19,078 bases of DNA from DAOTYH01 sp034435015 (GCA_034435015.1 DAOTYH010000115.1:1-19078); one strand, 5' to 3'. Shown: positions 1 to 7,550, counted from the stretch's first letter. Translations and numbers: made by a program. The notes: generated by a model not told the origin, from the sequence alone.

Positions 1-2
1 TG

Positions 3-233
3 CTAGCCTACGTGTATGGGGGAGTGTGTCTGATCCCCACCTATCGCCGTAACATGCGCGGCAACAGTCCGGAAGATGCCCGCTTGATCCGTCAACACCG
101 CTCGATGATCGAGACGGTCAACAGCCAATTGGAGAAAATGGGCCTGCAGCGTCTTCATGTCCGCACCAATACTGGTGTTGCTCTCAAAGTCCTGGCCTCG
201 CTCATCGCCTTGGCCTTGACCAACGCTAACTAG
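3..233 (+). CDS. IS982-like transposase, C-terminal fragment (cut by window edge)
   Basis: The frame is open from the left edge to TAG at 231-233 and gives about 76 residues. The pattern, with IETVNSQLEKMGLQRLHVRT followed by a hydrophobic helix LKVLASLIALALTN, resembles the C-terminal end of IS982-family DDE transposases, where a conserved IET..SQL block carries the last catalytic Glu. The DDE core upstream is outside the window, so it is unclear whether the element is intact. A GTG at 12 exists but is inside the domain, so it is not a true start. No terminal inverted repeat or target duplication can be recognised downstream without the left end. The family call is moderate; IS5/IS4-type relatives are the alternative. 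Confidence 0.6.
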   Translation, partial: LAYVYGGVCLIPTYRRNMRGNSPEDARLIRQHRSMIETVNSQLEKMGLQRLHVRTNTGVALKVLASLIALALTNAN

Positions 234-367
234 CAATCAGGGTATATCTATAGTCATGATGCATCCCTCCAACAGATGTAGTGCCACATTATCCCTGTTC
301 CGCTCTCATATGCTATCACAGAGCTGTCAAAAGATCTCAACCGCTGAAGCGGCCTCCGCTCAGAAGG

Positions 368-396
368 TTGGCCTGCACGATAGTCAGGATTATGAT
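368..396 (+). promoter_or_regulatory. possible promoter of ogt
   Basis: A good -10 hexamer TATGAT (391-396) lies 17 bp after a weak -35 TTGGCC (368-373), about 35 bp before the ogt start. The rest of 234-431 holds only a small hairpin (CCGCT-GA-AGCGG around 341-352) and no reading frame of note. Confidence 0.35.
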
Positions 397-420
397 GTCC
401 TTATGTGCTTACTGCAGGCT

Positions 421-427
421 GAGGAGG
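421..427 (+). promoter_or_regulatory. ribosome binding site deciding the GTG start of ogt
   Basis: GAGGAGG stands 4 nt before GTG at 432. An ATG at 430-432 in another frame is followed at once by TGA, so the GTG is the only sensible start served by this site. Confidence 0.6.
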
Positions 428-431
428 AAAT

Positions 432-962
432 GTGAACACCCTAACGGATAAGTCCGTACGGACTTCTGGCTTCTGGTGGGATGTGATCGACTCGCCGCTG
501 GGACCGTTGTACATGGCCGCGACCGCCGGCGGGCTGTGTCGTATCAGTCTTGGCGGGGATGCGGAAACTTTCTTTGCCTCCCTGACTTCTCTTGCCAATA
601 TCGGGCGTAACCCTCAGCAACTGGCTCTGGCCGCTGAGCAGTTGAGGGCCTATTTCAAGAACCCCTCCTTTGTGTTTGACCTGCCGCTTGACCTGAGCGG
701 CGTGACGCCCTTTCAGAGAGAGGTGCTTGTGACGGCACGTACTATCCCTGCCGGCACGGTCTGGACATACAAGCGTCTGGCTGAAGCAGTTGGCAGACCG
801 AAGGCCAGCCGTGCTGTCGGACAGGCAATGGCGCGTAACCCTCTGCCGATTGTAATACCATGCCACAGGGTAGTGGGAAGCAGCGGCTCTCTGACGGGAT
901 ACGGCGGCGGGGAAGGCATCGCCGCCAAGCGCTGGCTTCTTCAGCGAGAGGGGGCCTTGTGA
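432..962 (+). CDS. ogt: Methylated-DNA--[protein]-cysteine S-methyltransferase
   Basis: Suicide DNA-repair protein that moves the alkyl group from O6-alkylguanine (or O4-alkylthymine) onto its own cysteine. The 176-residue protein has the usual bacterial Ogt length: an N-terminal RNase H-like part (about 14-88), then the DNA-binding/active domain (about 90-176). Seen in the sequence: TPFQREVL at 92-99, Tyr113 in WTYKRLA, the arginine finger Arg127 in SRAVGQA, Asn136, the active-site PCHRV at 143-147 (Cys144), and the closing GYGGG...KRWLL. It lacks the Ada regulatory domain, so it is a constitutive-type enzyme. GTG start with GAGGAGG just upstream. It stands between a transposase remnant and the tetR promoter; the promoter at 979 begins 16 bp after the stop, so ogt is probably its own unit, although no terminator is visible. 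Confidence 0.95.
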   Translation: MNTLTDKSVRTSGFWWDVIDSPLGPLYMAATAGGLCRISLGGDAETFFASLTSLANIGRNPQQLALAAEQLRAYFKNPSFVFDLPLDLSGVTPFQREVLVTARTIPAGTVWTYKRLAEAVGRPKASRAVGQAMARNPLPIVIPCHRVVGSSGSLTGYGGGEGIAAKRWLLQREGAL

Positions 963-978
963 GCGGCGGCACAAGTGC

Positions 979-1008
979 TTGACGGCGTCGGCTTTCTGGG
1001 AGTAGAAT
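979..1008 (+). promoter_or_regulatory. promoter of the tetR-ABC exporter operon
   Basis: TTGACG (979-984) and TAGAAT (1003-1008) are separated by 18 bp, a near-consensus housekeeping promoter. The predicted start lies near 1015, inside the palindrome at 1009-1028. Confidence 0.7.
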
Positions 1009-1028
1009 ATGAACGGTCGTTCGTTCAT
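1009..1028 (+). promoter_or_regulatory. TetR-type operator (autoregulatory)
   Basis: ATGAACGGTCGTTCGTTCAT carries the arms ATGAACG and CGTTCAT around a 6-bp centre, with a second overlapping symmetry GAACG-GT-CGTTC. It directly abuts the -10 hexamer and covers the predicted transcription start, immediately in front of a tetR gene. TGAACG/CGTTCA arms are typical of TetR-family operators. Repression by the adjacent TetR is inferred from position. Confidence 0.65.
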
Positions 1029-1054
1029 CTTTGCGGCCAGTGAGGCAAAGACAG

Positions 1055-1696
1055 GTGACTACCATAACTCCACCCATCAGCCGTGGGGAACGTACCCGCC
1101 AGTCCATTCTGGGGGCCGCTGAGCGGCTCTTTTTAACGCGAGGGTTCAACGGGACCAGTATGCGGGAGATCGCACGGGAGGCGGGGAACATAGCTGTTGG
1201 CGGAATCTATAACCACTTCAGCAGTAAGGAAGAAATCTTCCGGGCCTTGCTGGCCGCGCGAAGCCCTTATCCTGAGATTGTGGCCATGCTGGATGCTCTA
1301 GAGGGCGATAGCGGTGCGGCGCTCCTGAGCGAGGCCTTCCGCCGCTTACAGAGGATCATGATCGATCATATGTCCTTCCTGAGGCTGGTGCTGATCGATC
1401 TAGAGGAGTTTGAAGGCCATACCCTCCGTTCCCTCTTAGGGAGCATAATCCCCTCGATCATCCGTTTTGCTGAGCGGGCGCGTCTGGCCGGCGGCATCCG
1501 CCCGGATGTCAATCTGTTTGTGATGATGCGGGCGTTTGTGGGGATGGCAGTAGGATACATCCTCACCGGCTTGATCAGTTACCCTGGAGGCCGGCCCATG
1601 TTGCCGGGCGTGCCGGCGATGGATGAGACACAGTGGCAGGCCGCGATCTTCGATATTTTCCTGCACGGCGTGATCGAGAGAGAAGGCAGGCAGTGA
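1055..1696 (+). CDS. TetR/AcrR-family transcriptional regulator
   Basis: Probable local repressor of the exporter operon that it heads. The N-terminus has the TetR helix-turn-helix: RGERTRQSILGAAERLF, then GFNGTSMREIAREAG and GGIYNHFSSKEEIFRALL (roughly residues 10-68). The rest is an alpha-helical ligand domain with a hydrophobic segment (about 160-175) and no recognisable effector. Start: GTG at 1055 is preferred because TGAGG (1041-1045) lies 9 nt upstream, giving 213 residues. In-frame TTG at 1031 and GTG at 1040 have no ribosome site and lie only 16-25 nt from the predicted transcript end. The stop overlaps the permease start (GTGA). The arrangement parallels E. coli ybiH (cecR), a TetR regulator beside ybhGFSR; that parallel is from family knowledge. 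Confidence 0.9.
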   Translation: MTTITPPISRGERTRQSILGAAERLFLTRGFNGTSMREIAREAGNIAVGGIYNHFSSKEEIFRALLAARSPYPEIVAMLDALEGDSGAALLSEAFRRLQRIMIDHMSFLRLVLIDLEEFEGHTLRSLLGSIIPSIIRFAERARLAGGIRPDVNLFVMMRAFVGMAVGYILTGLISYPGGRPMLPGVPAMDETQWQAAIFDIFLHGVIEREGRQ

Positions 1697-2799
1697 ACGC
1701 CCGCACCCTGGCGATCATGCGCAAGGAGTTCTTGCACATCATCCGTGACCCGCGCACGCTGGTATTGATCTTTCTGATCCCTATTATCCAGATGATGCTG
1801 TTAGGGTACGCCGCCACAACCGACATTGACAACGTTGCGCTGGCTGTGTTGGATGGCGATCACAGCTTTGAAAGCCGCGCTCTGATCCGAGCTTACCAGT
1901 CCAGCGGGTATTTTCAAGTCACCCGTTACGTTGATTCGGAAGATCAAATGGCCCGCCTGCTGGACGCTGGTCTGGTGCGTGCCGCGCTGGTGAGCCCCGC
2001 TTCTTATGGTCATAGCCTGCTGGCAGGCCAGCCGGTCGAGGTTGGGTTTGTGATTGACGGCTCTGATCCGACGGTGGCCAACAGCGTGCTGGCGGCGGCT
2101 CTTCAGATTGGCCAGGCCCACGCCAGCTTGCAACGGCGCGGGCAGTCCTTGGTCGGCGGCTTAGAGGTGCGTCCCACTGTGTGGTATAACCCCGGCCTTG
2201 AGAGCGTCAACTACATGATCCCAGCCCTCATGGGGTTGATCTTGCAGTTCTTAGCTACGCTGGTTACCTCTATGGCCGTTGTGCGTGAGCGTGAGTACGG
2301 CACGCTGGAGCAGTTGATCGTAACCCCTATCCGCCCGGCAGAACTGGTGCTTGGCAAGACTATTCCCTATGTGCTGGTTGCTTTTTTTGACCTGTTTGAA
2401 GTTCTGCTGATCGGGACGCTCTGGTTCAGAGTCCCCATTCATGGAAGTGTCGGGCTACTGCTGGCTCTGTCGGGGCTGTTCTTGCTGGGGTCTCTGGGGA
2501 TTGGTATCCTCATCTCGACCGTCACGCGCTCCCAGCAGGAAGCGATGTTAATGAGCTTCCTGATCTTGATGCCGTCTATTTTCCTGTCGGGGTTTTTCTT
2601 CCCGTTGGAGGCTATGCCCCCGCTGTTGCGTATGCTGAGCTACCTGATCCCGTTGCGTTACATGCTGCTCATCATACGCAGTATCGTGTTGAAAGGGATC
2701 GGGGTCACCGCCCTGCAAACGGAAGTCCTGTTTCTGGGTATCTTCTGTGCGCTGATCCTGATCCTCGCCGCGTGGCGTTTCCGTAAATCCCTGGATTGA
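1693..2799 (+). CDS. ABC-2 type transporter permease (YbhS/YbhR-like)
   Basis: Membrane subunit of an export ABC transporter. The 368 residues have the ABC-2 layout: a cytoplasmic start with RKEFLHIIRDPRTL, TM1 (about 22-40), a large extracytoplasmic domain (about 42-172), then five further segments (about 174-196, 225-246, 253-277, 286-303, 345-361). The coupling element REREYGTLEQLIVTP (198-211), typical of YbhS/YbhR/DrrB relatives, follows TM2; SGFFFPLEAMP precedes the C-terminal part. GTG at 1693 overlaps the tetR stop by 4 nt with AGAAGG upstream; the longer frame from 1633 would overlap tetR by 60 nt and is rejected. This is the only permease gene of the operon, so it probably works as a homodimer with the two ATPases that follow. 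The exported substrate is unknown. Confidence 0.9.
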   Translation: MNARTLAIMRKEFLHIIRDPRTLVLIFLIPIIQMMLLGYAATTDIDNVALAVLDGDHSFESRALIRAYQSSGYFQVTRYVDSEDQMARLLDAGLVRAALVSPASYGHSLLAGQPVEVGFVIDGSDPTVANSVLAAALQIGQAHASLQRRGQSLVGGLEVRPTVWYNPGLESVNYMIPALMGLILQFLATLVTSMAVVREREYGTLEQLIVTPIRPAELVLGKTIPYVLVAFFDLFEVLLIGTLWFRVPIHGSVGLLLALSGLFLLGSLGIGILISTVTRSQQEAMLMSFLILMPSIFLSGFFFPLEAMPPLLRMLSYLIPLRYMLLIIRSIVLKGIGVTALQTEVLFLGIFCALILILAAWRFRKSLD

Positions 2800-2869
2800 G
2801 GAGAGCGTTCAACCCAAGCCGGGTCGAAAAATCTTGAGCGTTGCGCAACGGACCACGGATGTGACAGGT

Positions 2870-3862
2870 ATGAGTTCAAACAACCGGAACGAGGTCGTCA
2901 TTGAGACAAGAGCATTACGGCGTGTATTTGGGAAGACCGTTGCAGTAGACAGCTTGGACTTGACGATCCACAAAGGCGAAATCTTCGGGCTGGTCGGGCC
3001 GGACGGCGCAGGCAAGACCACTACCCTGCGTCTGCTGGCCGCTATCATGGACCCGACCAGCGGCTCGGCCAGCGTGCTGGGCTTTGATACTGTCCGTCAA
3101 GCTGAGGCGATCAAAGAGCATATTGGGTATATGGCTCAGATATTCAGCCTGTACCGTGACCTCTCGGTGGCTGAGAACCTCAACTTCTTCGCAGACGTGT
3201 TTGGCATCCCGCGCAGGGTTCGGGCAGAGCGGATCAACCGCCTGCTTGATTTTGCCCGCCTCAAGGAGTTCCGCAAACGCCGTGCCGGCCAGCTTTCCGG
3301 CGGGATGCAGAAGAAGCTGGGACTGGCCTGTACCCTGATCCATGAGCCGGAAATCCTCTATCTGGATGAGCCGACTACGGGCGTTGATCCGGTCTCGCGG
3401 CGCGAGTTCTGGGACATTCTGGCCGCCCTCCATGTGCGGGGGGTGACGATTGTAGTCAGCACCCCTTACATGGATGAGGCCGAACGCTGTTCACGGGTGG
3501 GGCTGATGTATGAGGGGCGGCTGATCGAGTGTGCCGCTCCCGCCGAGATCAGGCGGCACGTCCCCGGTCAGGTGATTCAGTTCCGGCCCGCTGATCGCAT
3601 CCGGGCACGTGCCATCCTGCGTGCTGAACCGGCCATCCGTGAGGTCCAGTCTTATGGTGAGCTGTTGCATGTCTTTGTGGACGATGTTGAGCAGGGGCAG
3701 GCGCTCATCCGGCAGATGATGGCCCAGGCAGGTATCGGCATCTCAGGGATGCGGCAGGTCGAACCTCGTATGGAGGAGGCCTTTGTCTCGCTGATCAGGC
3801 AACGGATGGAGGCTGTCGAGCCGGAATCTATCCTCATGCGGAGGGAGGCTGTCTCGGAATAG
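2870..3862 (+). CDS. ABC transporter ATP-binding protein, YbhF N-half type (degenerate switch)
   Basis: Nucleotide-binding subunit of the exporter, matching the first half of E. coli YbhF. Residues (start 2870, 330 aa): Walker A GPDGAGKTT 43-51 with the unusual Asp also found in YbhF; Q-loop Gln90; signature LSGGM 142-146; Walker B LYLDEP 163-168; D-loop GVDPVSRR. Where the switch histidine belongs it reads STPYMDEAE, with Pro199, so this subunit probably cannot hydrolyse ATP efficiently by itself and may form the degenerate site of a heterodimer. A C-terminal extension of about 110 residues follows the core, as in YbhF. Start: ATG 2870 is chosen; TTG at 2834 in frame gives 342 aa, and both ribosome sites are weak. 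The stop is 1 nt before the next ATPase. Confidence 0.9.
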   Translation: MSSNNRNEVVIETRALRRVFGKTVAVDSLDLTIHKGEIFGLVGPDGAGKTTTLRLLAAIMDPTSGSASVLGFDTVRQAEAIKEHIGYMAQIFSLYRDLSVAENLNFFADVFGIPRRVRAERINRLLDFARLKEFRKRRAGQLSGGMQKKLGLACTLIHEPEILYLDEPTTGVDPVSRREFWDILAALHVRGVTIVVSTPYMDEAERCSRVGLMYEGRLIECAAPAEIRRHVPGQVIQFRPADRIRARAILRAEPAIREVQSYGELLHVFVDDVEQGQALIRQMMAQAGIGISGMRQVEPRMEEAFVSLIRQRMEAVEPESILMRREAVSE

Positions 3863-3863
3863 A

Positions 3864-4847
3864 ATGGGTGATCCGCCAGGCGTTCAAGCTCCTCCGGCTC
3901 AAAGCGAAGACCGGTATGCCATCCGGGTCGAGAACCTGACCAAGGACTTTGGCAGTTTCCGCGCTGTTGATCATATTTCGTTTGATGTCAGGCGCGGCCA
4001 GATTTTCGGCTTTCTGGGGCCGAATGGCTCTGGGAAGACGACCACTATCCGGATGCTGTTGGGGTTACTGCATCCTTCCAGCGGCACGGCCCAAGTGTTA
4101 GGCTATGATATATCCCGCGACTCAGAGCGTGTCCGCCCGCGCTTGGGTTACATGTCACAGCGGTTCAGCCTGTATGGCGATCTGACGGTGCTGGAAAACC
4201 TGCGTTTCTATGGGCGTACCTACGGATTAAAAGGCGAGCGTCTGCGTGAGCGCATCCGTTTTGCAGTCGAGATGGCAGGGTTAAAAGGGCGCGAAGGCGA
4301 ACGCACCAAGAACCTTTCCGGCGGATGGCGGCAACGGCTGGCATTGGGCGCGGCCATCCTGCATGAGCCTGATCTGGTTTTCCTTGACGAACCGACCGCA
4401 GGGGTTGACCCTGTCTCACGGCGTGCCTTCTGGGATTTGCTGTATGAGATTACGACATCCGGTGTGACCATCTTTGTCACGACACACTACATGGACGAGG
4501 CCGAGCATTGCGAGGAGCTGGCCTTTATCCATGATGGGCACATTATTGCCCGCGGCTCGCCCTCCCGCATCAAGGAGACAATGATGAGCGGGCAGGTGCT
4601 GGAGATAGCCCCTCCTAACCCTGCTCAGGCTGTTGCGATCCTGAGCGAAGCTCAGAAAAATAAAGCACTGCCGATTGAGGAGGTGGCGCTCTATGGCTCG
4701 CTGATACACCTTGTTGCCCCTCAGGTTGAGCAGTATATGGATGCCATTGCTGATCTCCTCAGGGTGAACGGGCAAGAGCCGGGGCCAATGACTGTGATCG
4801 CTCCCTCTCTGGAGGATGTGTTTATTTCCTGTATCCGTCGAGAGTAG
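3864..4847 (+). CDS. ABC transporter ATP-binding protein, YbhF C-half type (complete)
   Basis: Second nucleotide-binding subunit (327 aa), matching the C-terminal half of YbhF. All motifs are intact: Walker A GPNGSGKTT 52-60, Q-loop Gln99 in YMSQRFSLYGDLT, signature LSGGW 151-155, Walker B and catalytic Glu in VFLDEP, D-loop GVDPVSRR, and switch His208 in TTHYMDEAE. It is therefore the likely hydrolytic partner of the preceding ATPase. The DALR-like tail ends with SLEDVFISCIRRE, the usual end of the drug-exporter type. It starts 1 nt after the upstream stop and is followed after 3 nt by the first fusion protein, so translation is probably coupled. In E. coli the two halves are one polypeptide; here they are separate genes. 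Confidence 0.92.
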   Translation: MGDPPGVQAPPAQSEDRYAIRVENLTKDFGSFRAVDHISFDVRRGQIFGFLGPNGSGKTTTIRMLLGLLHPSSGTAQVLGYDISRDSERVRPRLGYMSQRFSLYGDLTVLENLRFYGRTYGLKGERLRERIRFAVEMAGLKGREGERTKNLSGGWRQRLALGAAILHEPDLVFLDEPTAGVDPVSRRAFWDLLYEITTSGVTIFVTTHYMDEAEHCEELAFIHDGHIIARGSPSRIKETMMSGQVLEIAPPNPAQAVAILSEAQKNKALPIEEVALYGSLIHLVAPQVEQYMDAIADLLRVNGQEPGPMTVIAPSLEDVFISCIRRE

Positions 4848-4850
4848 ACC

Positions 4851-6185
4851 ATGAACAGACGACGTATCATCGTGATCGTGGCGGCAGGAGTGGCCGTGTT
4901 GCTGGTGGCGGGGGGTGTCTACTGGGCAGTCAGTGCGCGTGCCCGTGCAAGCCTCCTGTCGAGGCTCAACGCGGGGCCGGGCGGGGTTCTCGGCAGTCTG
5001 ACGGCCTCCGGCTTTATCGAAGCCGATGAAGTCCGGATCGCCGCCGAGTTAGGCGGGCGGGTTGTCGAACTGCCTTTTGAGGAAGGCGATGAGGTCTCCC
5101 GCGGGGATACGCTGGTTCGGCTTGACACCGCTCTCCTTGAGGCACAGCGTCGGGCCGCTCAGGCCAAGCTGGATATTGCCCTCGCTCAGCGTGAACTGGT
5201 GCAGGCCGGGCCGCGCCCCGAACTGATCCGGCAGGCTGAGGCGCAGGTTGCCGCCGCACAGGCCGCCGCCGATGCCGCCCGCGTGGCCTATGAGAGCGCC
5301 GTTGCTGTCCGTGACAACCCGCAGAGTGTGCAGGTGCAGGTCGTTGAGGCTGAGACCCAGCTTAGCGTGGCACAGGAGCAGGTCAACGCGGCCCAGATTC
5401 AGCTTGAGGCCGCTGACCGGCTTCAGCAGATTTACTCTAGCACGGCTGATCATCTGAACGAACTGGAGGATCGCTACGGAACAACCTTTGGCCTGTACAT
5501 CCCCCCTGAGCTGGGGCTGGCTCCCCAGCGCTATCAGGAGGCGCTGATCAACCTGAACAGTGCTCAGGCAACCCTCAATGGTGCACAGGAGTTGCTGGCC
5601 TCTCTGCAGAGGCTGGCTTCTAACCCTCAGGCGCTTCAGGTACAGGTCGTCACCGCCGATGCGGCCCGCCGTTCTGCTGAGGCCGCGCTGGAACGTGCTC
5701 AGGCACAGCTAGCCGACCTGCAGGCAGGTGCTGCCCCTGAACAGTTGGCCATAGCCGATGCGCAGGTGCAAGAATCGCAGGCGGCGGTGGATGCCATCGA
5801 GGCCCAGATTTCCCGTATGACAATCGTCGCTCCTATGGATGGAGTCATTCTGGAACAGTCTGTCCACGTAGGCGAGCTGGCGGTGCCGGGCGTTCCCCTT
5901 GTGACACTGGCTAACCTCGACACGCTGACGCTGACAGTGTATGTGACGGCTGTCCAGTTGAGCCATGTGTCGCTTAATCAGCGGGCGGTGATCACGGTGG
6001 ATGCTTTCCCGAACCGCACTTTTGACGGCGTGGTCACCTATATTTCCGATCAGGCCGAGTTCACCCCCCGCAGTGTCCAGACGCGCGAGGAGCGGGTCAA
6101 TCTGGTATATGCGGTCAGGATTCGGATTGCCAACCCTGATCACCTGCTCAAGCCGGGCATGCCCGCTGATGCGCTGTTTGACTGA
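4851..6185 (+). CDS. HlyD-family membrane-fusion protein (TM-anchored, YbhG-like)
   Basis: Periplasmic or extracytoplasmic adaptor of the exporter (444 aa). An N-terminal anchor (about 6-26, IIVIVAAGVAVLLVAGGVYW, after MNRRR) is followed by the first half of the lipoyl/beta-barrel region (SGFIEADEVRIAAELGGRVVELPFEEGDEVSRGDTLVRLD). A long Ala/Gln-rich coiled-coil hairpin follows (about 95-325), then the returning half with IVAPMDGVILEQSVHVGELAVPG and the beta-barrel end KPGMPADALF. The SGFIEA and GGRV motifs are typical of the YbhG/HlyD_D23 group. It sits 3 nt after the ATPase gene. The ribosome site is weak, suggesting coupling. It is paralogous to the next gene, with the same domain order. 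Confidence 0.9.
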   Translation: MNRRRIIVIVAAGVAVLLVAGGVYWAVSARARASLLSRLNAGPGGVLGSLTASGFIEADEVRIAAELGGRVVELPFEEGDEVSRGDTLVRLDTALLEAQRRAAQAKLDIALAQRELVQAGPRPELIRQAEAQVAAAQAAADAARVAYESAVAVRDNPQSVQVQVVEAETQLSVAQEQVNAAQIQLEAADRLQQIYSSTADHLNELEDRYGTTFGLYIPPELGLAPQRYQEALINLNSAQATLNGAQELLASLQRLASNPQALQVQVVTADAARRSAEAALERAQAQLADLQAGAAPEQLAIADAQVQESQAAVDAIEAQISRMTIVAPMDGVILEQSVHVGELAVPGVPLVTLANLDTLTLTVYVTAVQLSHVSLNQRAVITVDAFPNRTFDGVVTYISDQAEFTPRSVQTREERVNLVYAVRIRIANPDHLLKPGMPADALFD

Positions 6186-6200
6186 CAGGAGGAAGACCCA

Positions 6201-7457
6201 ATGAAACAACCTATCAGCCGGCGGCCTGGGGCGGTGATCATCTTTCTTCTGTCGTTGGGTCTTACAGCCTGCTCGGCAGGGAATGCCTCGGATACGTCTG
6301 AGGAGCTGATCGTTTCGGGGTTTATTGAGGCCGAGACCGTCAGTGTGGTTGCCGAGACGGGGGGGCGTGTAACACAGGTATTGGCGGATGAGGCCGATGA
6401 AGTCTCTGCCGGGCAGGTGTTGGTGACTCTCGATGACACCCTGCTTCAGGCGGAGCGGGCGCAGGCTGTCGCCGCGGTGGCCGCCGCTGAAGCTAATCTG
6501 GCGCAACTGCGGGCTGGTGCACGTCCTGAGGAGCTGGCGGCGGCAGAAGCCGCCTTGCGTCAGGCTCAGGCTCAACTGGAGGGCGCACGCCGCACTGCCG
6601 CGCAGGCATGGGCGGCGGCGGCCAACCCGCAGGATATTGACATCCAGATCGCCAGCGCCGAAGCACAGGTAGAGCTGGCGGCTCAGCAGGTTCAGTTGGT
6701 TCAGACCCAGCTTGACGAAGCGCGTCTGATGCTGGACTGGATGCAGGCTGTACCAGAGGAGCGTCAGGATCACAACGGGATCGAACTCCAGCGGTACACG
6801 ATTGCGGCGCTGGAAGCCCAGCTCCGCGCCGCTGAGGCGAATCATGAGGGCGCACAGCGAAAGCTGGAGCTGTTACAGTCTCAGCGCGAATGGCCTGTAC
6901 AGGCAGTAGCACAGGCGGGGCAGTCACAAGCCCAGATCGCGGTAGCGCAGGCTCAGGTTGATCTGGCACAGGCACAACTTGATCTACTGCGGAACGGCCC
7001 CCTGCCTCAGGAGATCGCCGCCGCGCAGGCTCAAGTTGATCTAGCACAGGCAGGTGTGGACCTGATTGATGCTCGGATTGCCCAGCTTACATTGGTCTCG
7101 CCCATTGACGGCGTGGTCACGACGCGGGCTATTGAAGTCGGCGAGACGGCTTCACCGGGGGTGCCGCTCCTCACGATTGCCAATCTGGAGACGCTCAAGC
7201 TGGTCGTGTATATACCGGAGACCCAGCTCGGCAGGGTACAGCTCAACGTACCCGTGAGAATCAGGGTAGATGCCTACCCGGGCGAGACCTTTGAAGGGCG
7301 GGTTTACTTCATCTCACGGGAGGCGGAATTCACGCCGCGCAATGTGCAAACTGAGGAGGAGCGCGTCAGCTTGGTGTTTGCAGTTGAAATCCGCATCCCC
7401 AACCCGGACGGCAGGCTGAAGCCCGGCATGCCCGCCGATGCGATATTCGGCCAGTGA
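6201..7457 (+). CDS. HlyD-family membrane-fusion protein (lipoprotein)
   Basis: Second adaptor subunit (418 aa), a paralogue of its upstream neighbour. It has a lipoprotein signal: MKQPISRR, hydrophobic AVIIFLLSLG, then lipobox LTAC with Cys24, so it should be lipid-anchored outside the membrane instead of TM-anchored. Then come SGFIEAETVSVVAETGGRV (lipoyl half), a long coiled coil with many AQAQ/LAQAQ heptads (about 75-300), LVSPIDGVVTTRAIEVGETASPG, and the barrel end KPGMPADAIF. The start has a strong AGGAGGAAG site. The gene is the last of the operon and is followed by a strong terminator. It contains a near-exact 30-bp internal repeat (see separate entries). An Ala/Gln-rich coiled coil makes long antisense frames that are not genes. 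Confidence 0.9.
   Translation: MKQPISRRPGAVIIFLLSLGLTACSAGNASDTSEELIVSGFIEAETVSVVAETGGRVTQVLADEADEVSAGQVLVTLDDTLLQAERAQAVAAVAAAEANLAQLRAGARPEELAAAEAALRQAQAQLEGARRTAAQAWAAAANPQDIDIQIASAEAQVELAAQQVQLVQTQLDEARLMLDWMQAVPEERQDHNGIELQRYTIAALEAQLRAAEANHEGAQRKLELLQSQREWPVQAVAQAGQSQAQIAVAQAQVDLAQAQLDLLRNGPLPQEIAAAQAQVDLAQAGVDLIDARIAQLTLVSPIDGVVTTRAIEVGETASPGVPLLTIANLETLKLVVYIPETQLGRVQLNVPVRIRVDAYPGETFEGRVYFISREAEFTPRNVQTEEERVSLVFAVEIRIPNPDGRLKPGMPADAIFGQ
6945..6974 (+). repeat. internal coiled-coil repeat, copy 1
   Basis: This 30-bp unit encodes AQAQVDLAQA and recurs 78 bp (26 codons) downstream with 28 of 30 bases the same, both differences silent. It marks an in-frame duplication inside the coiled coil of the lipoprotein fusion subunit. 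Confidence 0.7.
7023..7052 (+). repeat. internal coiled-coil repeat, copy 2
   Basis: Second copy of the 30-bp unit (two G-to-A silent differences from the copy at 6945-6974). Confidence 0.7.
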
Positions 7458-7474
7458 CGCTCTCCGTTTGCTGA

Positions 7475-7508
7475 GGGGGACGGCTGGCTCTAACGCCGTC
7501 CCCCTTTT
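7475..7508 (+). terminator. intrinsic terminator of the exporter operon
   Basis: A perfect 10-bp stem GGGGGACGGC (7475-7484) / GCCGTCCCCC (7495-7504) with a 10-nt loop is followed by TTTT. It lies 18 bp after the last fusion-protein gene. Confidence 0.92.
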
Positions 7509-7550
7509 GATTCTGCTGACAACGGTAGAGAACATGTGTTCGTATCGCAC

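Noticed and set aside
441..1028. 195-codon minus-strand frame opposite ogt
   Set aside because: It covers the PCHRV-coding region of ogt and the tetR promoter; no ribosome site or family.
2839..2850. 12-bp palindrome CGTTGCGCAACG between permease and first ATPase genes
   Set aside because: Lies inside the operon without promoter elements; too short to call an operator and folds only to a 4-bp stem.
5709..6845. 378-codon antisense open frame across both membrane-fusion genes
   Set aside because: It mirrors the Ala/Gln-rich coiled-coil coding, has no promoter or domain, and opposes two certain genes.
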